Shown: one piece after another, positions 13,146-24,200 of the stretch | Numbering within the stretch: the first letter of the stretch is position 1 | How the letters are laid out: each line of letters starts with the position of its first letter | Source: Callipepla californica brunnescens | Lineage: Eukaryota > Chordata > Aves > Galliformes > Odontophoridae | DNA length: 64,000 nucleotides | Assembly (NCBI GenBank): GCA_023055505.1 | Contig: JALIRH010000036.1 | Coordinates: 1,302,001 to 1,366,000 of the forward strand | Direction: 5' to 3' | Notes under the pieces: model-generated | What the model was told of the DNA's origin: nothing | The model's input: the letters and a program-made list of their open reading frames with translations, nothing else | Databases searched by the model: none | Program-made: the position numbers and the translations under genes

Positions 13146-15224
13146 AGTTGATATGTAAGGAAAATCCTGACCTTGATAATATGTTGGGATTTTTGAAGTG
13201 GAGTTTTGTCATGGAATTGGACAGTTTTTACCACCATTAAACATTCTACCTTCTAGTAGAACGTGTCAAGATTGAGCAAGTTTTTGATTGCACCGATGGA
13301 CTGCTCTTGAGCTTAATAGTAGGTAATGCTAGTAATGATTGTAATGACAATTACCACAATATTCTACTTAATGATTTAACAGTTCCAAGAGTATAAAAAC
13401 CAAAGGAAGGCACTGATTAGTGTTTCCTGAAGTTTCTTTTTAGTAACTGAAGTGGCAAATTTGGAGTCAGCAGATCTCATAACAGTGGTGTGAGGGAATT
13501 GAAAGTTGAGCTGTGAGAGACTGACAGCATGGATAGAGGGATAATGCAGAAGTGATTTTAAATCTGTGGTCCTGTGGGCAAATTGTGGCATGAAGGCATT
13601 TATTGTCTGTTGTGTCAGCTCTCACTCTCCTATAACATATTAATTTTTCCTGCAGTTTCTAACTTGAAAAGAATTGTGCTGTTTTCTGCTTCCTTTTTAC
13701 AAAGTATTGTTTATGTATCTCCCTTTTATTTGAAGATTTGCTTTTTATCTCGTTTTCTGTGTCAGAAATGAATTTGTTCTTACAGTGTCCTTACCCATCT
13801 TAGATTCACATCGCACTTTGTTGACCTGGGAGACAGAAGAAAACATGCATTTATTAACAGTTCACACATTCAGGTTTTGATTAAGTGTTCCTAAGTGTGG
13901 CTCCTTCCTGATCTTTGTAATTCACAAATTCAGGGGAATTCAGTTTAGTGATAAATAAACAGCACAGTATTCATTTACCCCCAACAGAAAATTAGTGGCT
14001 CATATATAATTGTGTTCTGCTTTGCCTGGAAGCATTTCAAATGCTGTAAATTTTTTTTTTCCCCAGGTGTGTCTGGTTTTTTTTGGTTTTTTCTTTTTTT
14101 TTTTGGAGGGAGGGATGTTCTCATTTGTAAGTTTAAACTGTGAGCTTTGATTTCCCTGTTCTCTGCTACATATGAAAAGTAAAGTAAAATTTCATGTTGG
14201 GGACTCCTAATGAGGTCTCAGATAACATTTTGAACGAAGCACAAGCAAATATTTTTCTATCTTCTCTTCCTCTTTACCAAAGGACTGAGAATAGGTTGTT
14301 TTGCATATGTTTTCTCCAGCATACATGTATGGGAGTTGTCATATTTCGTTCAAACAGCTTAAACTCATTATAGGGTTTCAGAAGTTCTTCTTGCCTCTGC
14401 TAATAAAATGAGCTCGGTGAATGGTGCTGTTCTGCACATAGTAAATTGCAGTGAAATCTCACTTTCAAAAAGTCTCCTGAATAAGTTAAGCTCTGATAAT
14501 GTCCTTGATTAAGGTGAAATTAATTTGTTTATGGGAATATTTCATCAGACAGGTTTACAATAACTCAGGGAACACAGTGTAACATAGTAACGTAGGGAGT
14601 GAAAAGAGACCCAAACACCAATGCCACAAAGCGTCTGCTGTGGTTACAGCTGGGGAGGCAAGGCTGCATCCAAATATGCAAGAGAGCAGTAAAATACAAA
14701 GTCTGTAGAGGAAAGTATATGCTCTAGTAAGATCAGATAGGTATTTACCTATCTCGGCCTTTTATCACCACTGTCCCAACACGGTGCAGAGGTGACAGCC
14801 TGGAGGAAGCTGCTTGTCAGAGGAGTTGCTGGAGGGTGTCAGCAGTGAGATGCCCATGTGCACCATGTGCCAGAGTGGCTGCAGAAATGGCACTTGGTCA
14901 CTACGGCCCTTTTCTCCCTCCTGTTGCTGCTGAGGGAGCTCTTTTAATGGTCTAATTTTGAAGTGCCTGCTGCATCTCATTTTAGAAGTACAAGGTTAGA
15001 GGGCTTAATTTAGATTCTAGCATTGTTACTCCAAAGCTAAATTCATCAAGCTGAATGTCAGATCCAGCCACAGAGCTTACAAATTACATGTTTGTTATCG
15101 TCGTGTGTTTGCATTGCCTAGAAGTTTCACCACCTCTTTTCTCAGAGTTTGTATATGGCTGAGAAGTCATTTGCATCAGATAACTCTTACTTGTGCCAGC
15201 TGCAAGATGGAGCCACATAAACAC

Positions 15225-15755
15225 CTAAAGAAGTGTGGCCAGCAGGCTGAGGGAGGTGATTCTACTCCTGTTCTCTGTGCTGGAGAGACCTCACCTGGAG
15301 TGCTGTGTCCAGACGTGGGATCCTCAGTACAGGAGGGATGTGGACCTGTTGGAGCATGTCCAGAGGGCCACAGAAATGCTCCGAGGGATGGAACAGCTCC
15401 CTGCGAGGACAGGCTGAGAGCTGGGGCTGTGCCACTGGAGGAGAGAAGGATGAGGGCAGCCTGACTGTATCTAAAGGGGCTGTAAGAAAAAGGGCGCAGA
15501 GATGGTGGTGATGGGACAGGTGGGATGGATTCCAGCTGAAAGAGGGGAGATTCAGGTTGGAGATAAGGCAGAAAGGCAGTGAGGTGCCTCTCTGAGCACA
15601 GGCTGCCCACAGAGGGGCTGCAGACCCCGAAGCTCAGGCTGGAGGGGCTGTGGGCACTGCTGGGGCTGTGGGTGTCCCTGCTCAGAGCAGTGGGGTTGGA
15701 CCTGATGGCCTTCAGGGTCCCTTCCAACTCCAGCCATTCTTTGGAATACATTTGC
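15225..15755 (+). mobile_element. CR1 LINE 3'-end fragment, about 530 bp
   Basis: It is a 5'-truncated CR1 in + orientation. It carries the CR1 landmarks in order: 'cacctggagtgctgtgtcca', 'cagtacaggagggatgtgga', 'gcctgactgtatctaaaggg', 'ctcaggctggaggggctgtg' and the tail 'cttcagggtcccttccaact'. Frames in both directions here are remnants of the element, not host genes. It lies just upstream of the CpG island. Confidence 0.92.
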
Positions 15756-15772
15756 CATATCAGCCCTCCAGA

Positions 15773-15820
15773 GCTCCTAAGGAAGCCAGAGAGCAGGCTC
15801 CTAAGGAAGCCAGAGAGCAG
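15773..15820. repeat. 24-bp perfect tandem duplication
   Basis: Two identical 24-bp units (15773-15796 and 15797-15820), each beginning 'gctcctaaggaagccagaga', lie between the CR1 copy and the CpG island. The perfect identity suggests a recent event. Confidence 0.95.
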
Positions 15821-16139
15821 GCTTTGCTTCTATTATAGCCTAAATGCCGAACTTAATAAGTTACACTATAACTCAAACACCTGCGTCGCTTGTTGTTCCA
15901 GTGTCGGAGCGCGTAAAGATGGCAATCACCTCTGTGAGGCCTTCCGAGACAGAGCGCTTCGGAAGGAGCGGGTTCTGCTCGTGTTCCTTGTACAGAAGTC
16001 CCCTTTGGCTTCAGACTCGAAGCGATATCCCCAGGCCGGGCTGAAGTCCGTGTGACAGCTGCTGGGCCTCGGCCCCGCTTCCATGGGGGGCGGGGGAGGG
16101 GGGGGGTTAAACGGCGTCCCGACGCTGCGCGCCCTCCCG

Positions 16140-16154
16140 CCGCCAGGGGGCGCC
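16140..16154 (+). promoter_or_regulatory. CTCF-type binding motif
   Basis: CCGCCAGGGGGCGCC matches the well-known vertebrate CTCF core (CCASYAGRKGGC-type) at nearly every position. It lies inside the CpG island about 90 bp upstream of the exon at 16241. Occupancy cannot be known from sequence. Confidence 0.65.
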
Positions 16155-16240
16155 CTCAACGCCTCCCTCGTCTCGCGGGGGCCCGCCGCCAACAAGCCTC
16201 GTTCTGATTCGCTCCGCTCCTCTCTCTCCTCTCCCTGCAG

Positions 16241-16367
16241 CCAATCGCGCCCGGCGAGGAGCTGTTGGTGTGGTACAATGGGGAGGACGACCCGGAGATA
16301 GCCGCCGCTATTGAGGAAGAGCGAGCCAGCGCCCGCAGCCGGCGGCACTCCCCGAAAGCCAAGAAAG
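16241..16367 (+). CDS. PRDM2: PRDM2 coding exon: end of PR domain (residues 129-171)
   Basis: The exon lies between CTCCCTGCAG and GTACGG. It encodes PIAPGEELLVWYNGEDDPEI, then AAAIEEERASARSRRHSPKA and KK, with one base left for the split codon. It closes the PR/SET-like fold: the GEELLVWYN segment is typical of PR domains and corresponds to the SET C-terminal region. Unlike the other PRDM2 exons it is extremely GC-rich, because it sits in a CpG island. The basic, serine-containing tail begins the linker toward the acidic region. Confidence 0.98.
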
Positions 16368-18736
16368 GTACGGCCCGCCCGCCGCGCCGCGGGGCCTCCG
16401 CCGGGGGCCGGCTGCTCAGCTAACGCCGGGTGGGCGGCGGCGGCCGCCGTGACCTTCCCCACCGCCCCGCCGGGCCGAGCGGGGAACTTCGCGTCCGGCG
16501 GAGCTCCGGCCGCCCCGCCGCGGCCCTGAGCGGCTGCGGGCACCGCGGGGCGGGGGTGGGAGAGGGACGCGGGTGTGTCCGCCGCCTTCCTCGGTCGTGG
16601 TGGTGTTTCGCGGTGCGGCGGCTCCACGCGTGGCCTTATGTAACTGGCGCTCGGGATCCTGCTCTGCGTCTCCTCCCCGCGGGGCCGGCTCCCGCTCGGG
16701 GATTTCTGAAGGTGACGGACGAGAAGCGGAGGAGGAACGGAGATGGCGTTTAAAGCGGCGGCGTGATCCTGACAGCGTGGGGTTAGGAGCGGGGTCGGGT
16801 ATTTGGGGGGTGCGAGGCAGGAGGGCCGCTCTGCGAGCACTGCTTCCTATGTGGAGCTCCTGCAGTCGCTCATCCTCGGGTGCTGGCTCTCATTTCTCTG
16901 CCTGTGGTGGGATACATTTAGTACTAAACACCCAGCGCTCACCTAAGAACCCCTCGGTAAATTATTAAGCTTTTTCATAACTCTGTGTGGTCGTTACAAA
17001 TGGGATTTGAGTGCCTGTGATTTACCTGAAAGGCCTGAAAAACAGCTCGGAAGAGTTTGATTAAATCACAAATGAGGAAAGCCAGACGGACTCATTTCTA
17101 AGGTAATTTTTCGCGGCTTGGAAGATCTATTTGCATTGGTGAAGGTGCAGTTTAAAGAAAACAAACACGAAAAACAGTGAACAGCGTTGGCAGTCTGTGG
17201 GCCAGTTGCCTTGTGCAGATCTGAGGCTTTAACTAAGGGTTAACTGTTTAATATGTTTAGAGTCTTAAAAACGTCAAACCATCCTCGTTTGGAACAGTAA
17301 ATCTCTGCCCCCATTTTATAAACATAATAAACTCCTTCCCAGATACTCACTTAAATATATATATATAAAAATCCTGAACATAAATGGGAATAGAATTAGA
17401 ACTATAAGGCCACAGTAATTTATCTGTGGGATTATACTCCTGTATCATTAAGCAGGAAGACCAGATCCCTAGTTTGGTTCTTTTGAGTTATTAAAGCTTC
17501 GTTATCGACGCTGTTTAAGTAAATTTGCAGTGATTTATTCTTTTCTGACATGCACATATTTTTGAAACGCCGTAGTTCTATTATTAGGAGGTTCCATCGG
17601 TTTATTTTTACCCCTTCTCCATTTACTCCCAGTTATTTTAGTGTTTGTAGTAGATTTGATATTTGCAATTCTCACCTAATCGCTTCTAAGTAACACAGTG
17701 CGTTCTGCTGCACTGACAGCAGTCACTGCAGTTAAGATTCCAAAATGGTTCCCATTGCTAACGCTCCTTCTGCAGCTTCAGAGGCTGAGATGTGATGGGA
17801 GGACAAAGGAAATGGATGAGATGTGAATTCAGCAGGACTGAGGGGTTTTTTTCTGTTTGGTTATTTTAATATAATAATTATTTTTAATACTGACTGCACT
17901 ATAAAAATAGGAGGAGGGAAATGTCGCAACTTCTTGCATACAGCAAAATTGAGAGGCAGTAGAAAGCAATAACACGAGTGAGCTTCCAGGGTGAGAAACT
18001 TCTTAGAAAGAGGCTTTTGGGGAGGGTTGTGAAATTGGAATTTATTGTCTACTGACACAGATCGATTAATTCCTTTTTTTATAAACTCCATCTCGGTCTG
18101 TTAGAGATGGGAAGTGTAAAACAACAAAGGAGAAAACAGAACTGTGTGAGAACTGCTGAGTGCAGACAGCTCTGTGTTACTGTATCGTGTAGAAACACAT
18201 TTTTAAGGATGGAGACCTTATGAGTGTCCAGACAAGGCTGTGTTTGGGAGGGGCGTTCAGAGTTAGTTTTTCAAGACAAGTATCCCTTGGAGGTTTAAGT
18301 TCAGCCTAGGCCTTGTCCCCTGCTGCAGTTTGCTTCAGGAACTCTGATCGTATCAGGAAAAAGTGGTTACAGCTGTCACAAAGTCGTCCAATTAATTGAC
18401 TGCTGTAAAACTCATTCCATGCTTCTGTGGGATTCCTCTTGGCTTGTGGGCAAAACCTCCCATGTTATCAGTGCAGTGCCTCACCTTTAGAGGTGGGCCT
18501 TCCTCATCTCATACAGATCCAGCAGCTGACAGTGTGCCACCGACACAGGCTGCAGATGGAAATAACGCGTCCTGCTCGCCCTTCATCTGACCTCTGGTGC
18601 AAGTGATTACTGACACTGGGTTTATAATCTCCTTTAGAGCATATTTAGGATGGCACCTGGCATCCTCCCCGTGCACTGGAGTCTTGGTTATGCCTCAGTC
18701 ACATATCTCAAAGCTCACCTGCTCCACAGCAGCACA

Positions 18737-18782
18737 ACTTCATCTCTTCATCCTCTAGCACTTCATCTCTTCATCCTCTAGC
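18737..18782. repeat. 23-bp perfect tandem duplication
   Basis: Two identical 23-bp units, each beginning 'acttcatctcttcatcctct', lie at 18737-18759 and 18760-18782. It is a minor intronic repeat. Confidence 0.95.
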
Positions 18783-20857
18783 ATCATTCTGTTCCTGTGG
18801 TCTGCCTGCAGAACGCTTCACATCTTCCTGCTGCTGGTGTCTGGAGCTACTGGAGTTGGTTGTAGGTTAGCATAGCTGCAGTAAATCCCTTGCATTTTTC
18901 TTTTAACATGCTCCAGAGTTCCAGGTTAAGGAAAAGCCTCAGTTCTCACTGACTGACTTTTCTGCACTGAAGCAATGTATGTAAAACATTGCTACAGTTC
19001 TTTGGGAAGAAAAATGAATAAATAAATAAAAGTATTTAAAACATAACAAAATGAAAACAACTTGGGGAGCATCTCAAACTTCTAGCAGAGCCAAGCCCTG
19101 GTACCTCTGACATGATCACACAGTGGTTCAGAGCCAGCAGCTGCCAGTGCATAAAAAGATTGTCGAGGTCAACAACTAGTAGGAAAACGATGCAGTGAGG
19201 TGGTTTTTTTTCTGCTTTTTCTGAAGTTTTGTTCACTTGTTAAGCTTTTCAGCCATTCTTCCCAAGATGAAGTTGATGTTTTCTGTTGAGCTTGCAGGAA
19301 AGTTTGTTGAAATTAAATGCATTCGTAGCAGATTATTTTTGTTACTTCACTTTCTAAGGAAAAAAAACTAGTCTAGCTTTCACTTGACAGTTAAATTCAT
19401 AAATCTAATAGAGGAATAGCTTGGGCTTATTTTCCTTGCCAAGGCCCTTTTTCTTTTAAATGTGACAGTGTAGTGTAAGCACTAATATGAAGGATTAGTG
19501 TTTCTTTCAACGGGTTCCCAGAGCATTGTTTTCTGTTCTCAGACTGTTGTGGATGGCTTTCCTCTCTCGTTTGTGTGCTCCTCTTGCAAGGACATATTTA
19601 CTCGATGGAGACTTTGGCTTCATTCTGAATCTTCCTTCAAAGTGTAACTCCATGCTACCAAGTCATGGTTTTACAGAGACAGGATAATCACGCAGGAAAA
19701 TGCACGCTGGCCTTATCACACTGTGATCTAAGGTGCTGAGCAAAGGAAGCAAACAGCACTGAGATAATCTGGACTGCTTCTGCTGTGGGCTGTGTGGCAG
19801 TTGAGAAGTCTGGTCTCAAGGGAAGAAAGAGATGACGCTGAGTGGGGTACAGTTGTGCACTGCCACATGCTTGAGAATAGTACTTCTTCAGACAAAAAAA
19901 TGTTTTAACAAAGGGGATGAGGGCAGTGCGTTACTTCTGTGCTTATTTATATCCCCGTGGTAGCAGTTTCATGCTGAGCTGTTTGGCTGTATTTGTCTTA
20001 GCTGTGTTCCTCTTTGCACTTTATCTAGGCAACAAACCCCAGTGGCATAATTTGTACCATTGTCTGGGATGAATGCTGTGTGCGCCTCTTTCACATCTTC
20101 TCTCTGTGTGAAGTCAGTCTGTCGAGAGAGGGGAAGAGAGCTGGTAACTTTATGTAACCAAAAACACACTGCGTGAGCAGGCCTTGGTGGGAGCCTGTCC
20201 TGGAGCCAAATGACCTCAGAGAAAACACAGTTGTGAGCTTTTAAAATACATTGCAGTAAGACATAACTCTTGTGACAGGATCCCCGGATAGAGCCCGGGT
20301 GAATACTCACTGTAGTGCAGTGCTAATAAATCTATTAAAACTTTACTGCCATAACTGCCTCTGCTGCTGTGGTGTAGTGTTGTTTTTTCCCCGTAGTTCT
20401 TATCAGACTTCATGGTGAGCATAAAATTTGGGGATATTCAGTGAACAGTTCTGTCACAGAGGCAGAGTGAGATGAAGGTGGATTGAATTATAAATCAGTT
20501 ACGTTCCGAATGATTATTATGCCATGTTTTATGTGATGTTGAACTTCAAGACCAACATCAGGTTTTGGTTTCTGAGATAGTAAATCAGTGCTGTCATAAA
20601 AGTGACAGTGGATTTACTTTCATCTGGAAGCGTGGCTGTTGCTGAAGCATCAAATTGCTGCTGCGTGGAAGTGAGATGTAAAGGTGGAACAGGCAGGTGA
20701 GGATTTGTGCATGGTCAGAGCTCTTGCAGTCCTTTTTAAGATTCTGTAGGCATTTTCACTTAGTTCTGAGTATCACATAGGTGTGCATCCTGTTCACAAA
20801 ATGTAGGCTGCAGATTGTTATCTAGATGTCATCGCAACTGGAAGCAGTGGCCCCAGT

Positions 20858-21240
20858 GATCATAGGGTCATTGAGTCACCAAGGTTGGAAAAGACCCCAC
20901 AGGGTCACTCAGTCCAACCGTCCACCCATCACCAATAGCTCTCACTAAACCCTGTCCCTCCAAATGTCCCTTGAACACCTGCAGGGTCAGTGACTCCACC
21001 ACCTCCCTGTGCAGCCCATCCCAGTGCCTGACCACTCTTTCAGAGAAGCTCTATTTCCTGTTGTCCAGCCTGAACCTCTCCTGGCACAGCTTGAAGCCCT
21101 TCCCTCTCGTCCTATCACAGTTACACGAGAGAAGAGGCCGACCCCCAGTTCAGCACAATCTCCCTTTAGGTATAGAGAGCACTAAGGTCTCCCCTGACCC
21201 TTTCTTCTCCACACTGAATGATGTGATGATGCTGGGAGTG
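20858..21240 (-). mobile_element. CR1 LINE 3'-end fragment, antisense
   Basis: It begins with the reverse-complemented CR1 tail ('caaggttggaaaagacccca', 'tcagtccaaccgtccaccca') and continues through 'ccctgtgcagcccatcccag', 'gcctgaacctctcctggcac' and 'cactaaggtctcccctgacc'. It is a 5'-truncated element on the - strand. Confidence 0.92.
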
Positions 21241-24200
21241 TCTTTATATTTTTATAAGTTACACAAATTAATCAGCTGGAGTTGTTAAATGGGATAAAAG
21301 AGCCTGCAAGGGAATGGTGGAGTGTTGGGGTGCAGGTTATGGAAGGGTGTGAAAGTTTGGGGAGCTGTGTGTTTGTAGCAAGGGTAGCCCTCAAGGAAAT
21401 GACATTGTCTATGAAGCTGTATTTTCAGCACATTTAATGGAGGACTTTGTAACTCGAGGCTTCACAGTGTCTTAGCCAGCGACTGGGAAGAGGAAAGGGA
21501 GGAAGGAGAAGGTCAGAAAGAAGATCTGGAACAAACCTCTAGAATTCAGTTTGAATTCTGAAGAATCAAAACCATTTACAGGGTGAATGATAGAACTTCA
21601 GTTATAGAGCTGCATTTGGTATGTCACGGGACTGCATCTCTCATGGCAGCTCCTATCTGGTAAATACCTGGTATCATATATATGGTTAGAAGAGCTCTGC
21701 CTGTGGGTTTAATAGTAAGACACGATCAGCTTCAGGGGTAATAAACAACAAATAAATAAATAGATTATCTGAATATATGCAAAAATTAAACTCAATTAAA
21801 ATTCAGCATTAAATTGCTTGCATCTCAACCCCCTTGAAGTTTCTGTATTACGTATTACTCTTCAAAATCCTCATGTTGGATTGTACACACATTCCCTTTA
21901 CAAGTTTTGCTGGTGTTGGGAACCCATGGGTGCTGTCAGCGTGGGGCTGGAGCTGCATCACCATCCTGCTTCCCTTAGCACCGTGGACACCCAGCTCTGT
22001 CTGCTCAGACTAAGAAAGCAAAACCCCGTGCAGTAAGAAGCTATTGAAGGTCCTGAAGACAGACAGGAATGCTGCCTGAGGACTGCTGATACTGTCCTCG
22101 TTAAAGCAGCACAAGCGTCCTGCAGGCGTGTTGCTTTCTGTGTGTTTTGTCTTTAAAATAACAACATTCTGATCGTAACGAATTGCTATGTTTTTAGCTG
22201 CCAACAAAGGCCAGCGTGTATATGTTAGCCCAACATAATAAAAGCCTTGTATGATTCAGAGGTTCAGATCAAAATCTAAACAGGTCTGTGTTTTATTTTT
22301 CTTCCTCATTCAGCTTCCATGTGCTACTTAGCAAATTCGCTGCTGCTGTCTTCAGTCAAATAACCTACATGGGGAAGGAAACAAGGCACCAGGCAGCCTC
22401 CCTGTACTGATCATTTTGTTTCTGTTGATCCGGGTTAACTTGGAAACAGGGAAAGACCTGAGGAGAAAAGCAGTGGACTATTAATCTTCTAATTAATCCA
22501 GTTACTGAGTTTCTGTTGAAGTATTACTTGAAGAAATATTCCATTGAGGTTCTCCACAACTTTTAAAGTTGTTTTCTGAATGGCAGCTACTTAAACATCT
22601 CCATGTAGAAGATGGCAGAGAAAAATTGCTGTTTCAGGGAAGGGCTTGTAGAGAAAATAGACGAGGTTGTGTTCAGATCCTGGAAGCAGGTGAATTCCTC
22701 CGCAGTAAGAGGACAGACTGTTTCCCTCGGTCAGACAGGTGGTTTTCCTTTTCATTCACTTCAGCAACTCACATTAAGCTTTAGAATTGTCCCATTGCTT
22801 GTGACGCACCGGAGCAAGCTTTCCTTTTTTCTTATGCCTTGCCTGTGCCCTCTCACTTAAAACCCATCGACTTTAATTCGCATGAATAATCGTGTCCTGA
22901 CTTCCTTTGCTTTGTATCCTGTGAAGTCAAGGGTTTGCCCCAGACATTTACTCTTTCCCTTCTTTTGTTGTCATACAATGGGAGGCTCTTGGTTTTTTTT
23001 ATTGTGGATACAAGCTAATCAATGATTGACTTTCATTGTATTTTTATTTACCTTTAACTCCTTGTCATTTTTCAATGGCCTGTCGATTCAGTGGAGTTCT
23101 CCTGTCATGGGAACCTATCTTATCCACTAATCTTACAGCTTTTCTCTAGGTGTCAGCTCTGCTGCTGCTTCAGACTGTTGAACAATATTATTAACACTGA
23201 TTGTATGCCATTAATGTACTAAACTGGTGCTAGTTCTGTTACAGCTTTCCATAATTTTGCCTTGATCATTTATTTTGCTTGAACTATTTACGGAACCTTT
23301 TGCTCTGAGGACTCCTCTACAGATGTCTGGTGTTATTTATTGCAAAGTTACAAGCAGGGACCTGCAGCATGATGACTTCAAGTATGTCACACAAAGCTTT
23401 GATAACCTATTTATTTATGGGAAGAGAGGTTGCGTTTTTGTGCAGTTGTGAGGCTAGGAACTGCTTTCTTTGTGTAGTATCTGCTTACATTGCAGGGCAG
23501 TTTGTTTGGCAAGTCTCTATGAAGACTAACATCTTCTAATGCAGAATATCAAGATGGTTTCATAGTTTACTCAGTTAACTGCCCAGTACACTTTCTGAAT
23601 AAAAGAAGAAAAGTGGTTATTGGCAGTCCTGGGTGTACTTACATTTTTATCTGTCAAACCTTCAAACTTATTTTGTTCTCACCAGGAGCTTTACCCAGGG
23701 TGACAGGAGTGGCTTTGTGAGGAGTTCTCCCTGGCCCACAGCTGCTGTGTCAGGTTCCTCACTGAAACATTATATTGGCCTGTAAGATTGCACTTAGGTT
23801 TAACAGTTATTGAAATGAGACTCAGTGGTATTTGGACCCTTGTAGCTAAGGAATTAGGTATTGTTTGACCATCAGATATTCAGTAGCAAATATTTACCCA
23901 CCTTTTATGAACTCTTTCCCTGGATTAAGCAAGTGCAACATTTATTTGTATCACCAGTGTATGTTGCTTAGCGTGGAGCCTTCAGGAGCCTTTAAGAGCT
24001 TACCAGGGTTGCTGCTGAGAGTTAATTTTGTTGTCGCACTTTCTGTCAGATTTCTACAAGAGCTTTGGTAGGCTGTGATTAATGCTTCAGAGCTTCACAG
24101 AGGCCGTGTTACTACTGGGAGGGCTGACATGAAGATACTCTAGTGAGAGTACTGTAATAGCTGAAAATCTATCTGTGATTATCATTACTGCAGAATGGGG

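Larger units (their letters stand above)
11330..16240 (+). other. PRDM2: PRDM2 intron, about 4.9 kb
   Basis: It runs from donor GTATCA to acceptor CTGCAG. It contains a short CR1 tail (13.07 kb), a longer CR1 copy (15.2-15.75 kb), a 24-bp tandem duplication (15.77 kb) and, at its 3' end, the first part of a CpG island. The 191-residue + frame at 12233-12808 shows no recognisable domain or codon bias and I treat it as chance. Confidence 0.9.
15890..16850. promoter_or_regulatory. PRDM2: CpG island over the last PR-domain exon; candidate internal (RIZ2) promoter
   Basis: CG content and CpG density rise sharply against AT-rich flanks and fall again after about 16.85 kb. The island contains G-rich runs (16083-16107), many GC-box-like GGGCGG/CCGCCC motifs and no TATA box. 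In mammals the PR-less isoform RIZ2 is transcribed from an internal promoter, which I recall as lying in the intron just before this part of the gene. An island in mid-gene, between the PR exons and the exon with the RIZ2 start Met, fits this. Promoter activity is inference; the base composition is direct. Confidence 0.7.

Noticed and set aside
15176..15751. 191-residue antisense frame
   Set aside because: It lies almost wholly inside the CR1 copy and is a shadow of the repeat.
15926..16840. 304-residue antisense open frame over the CpG island
   Set aside because: Long frames are common in CpG-rich DNA with few stop codons. The peptide is Pro/Ala/Arg-rich, overlaps a conserved + strand exon and matches no known family.
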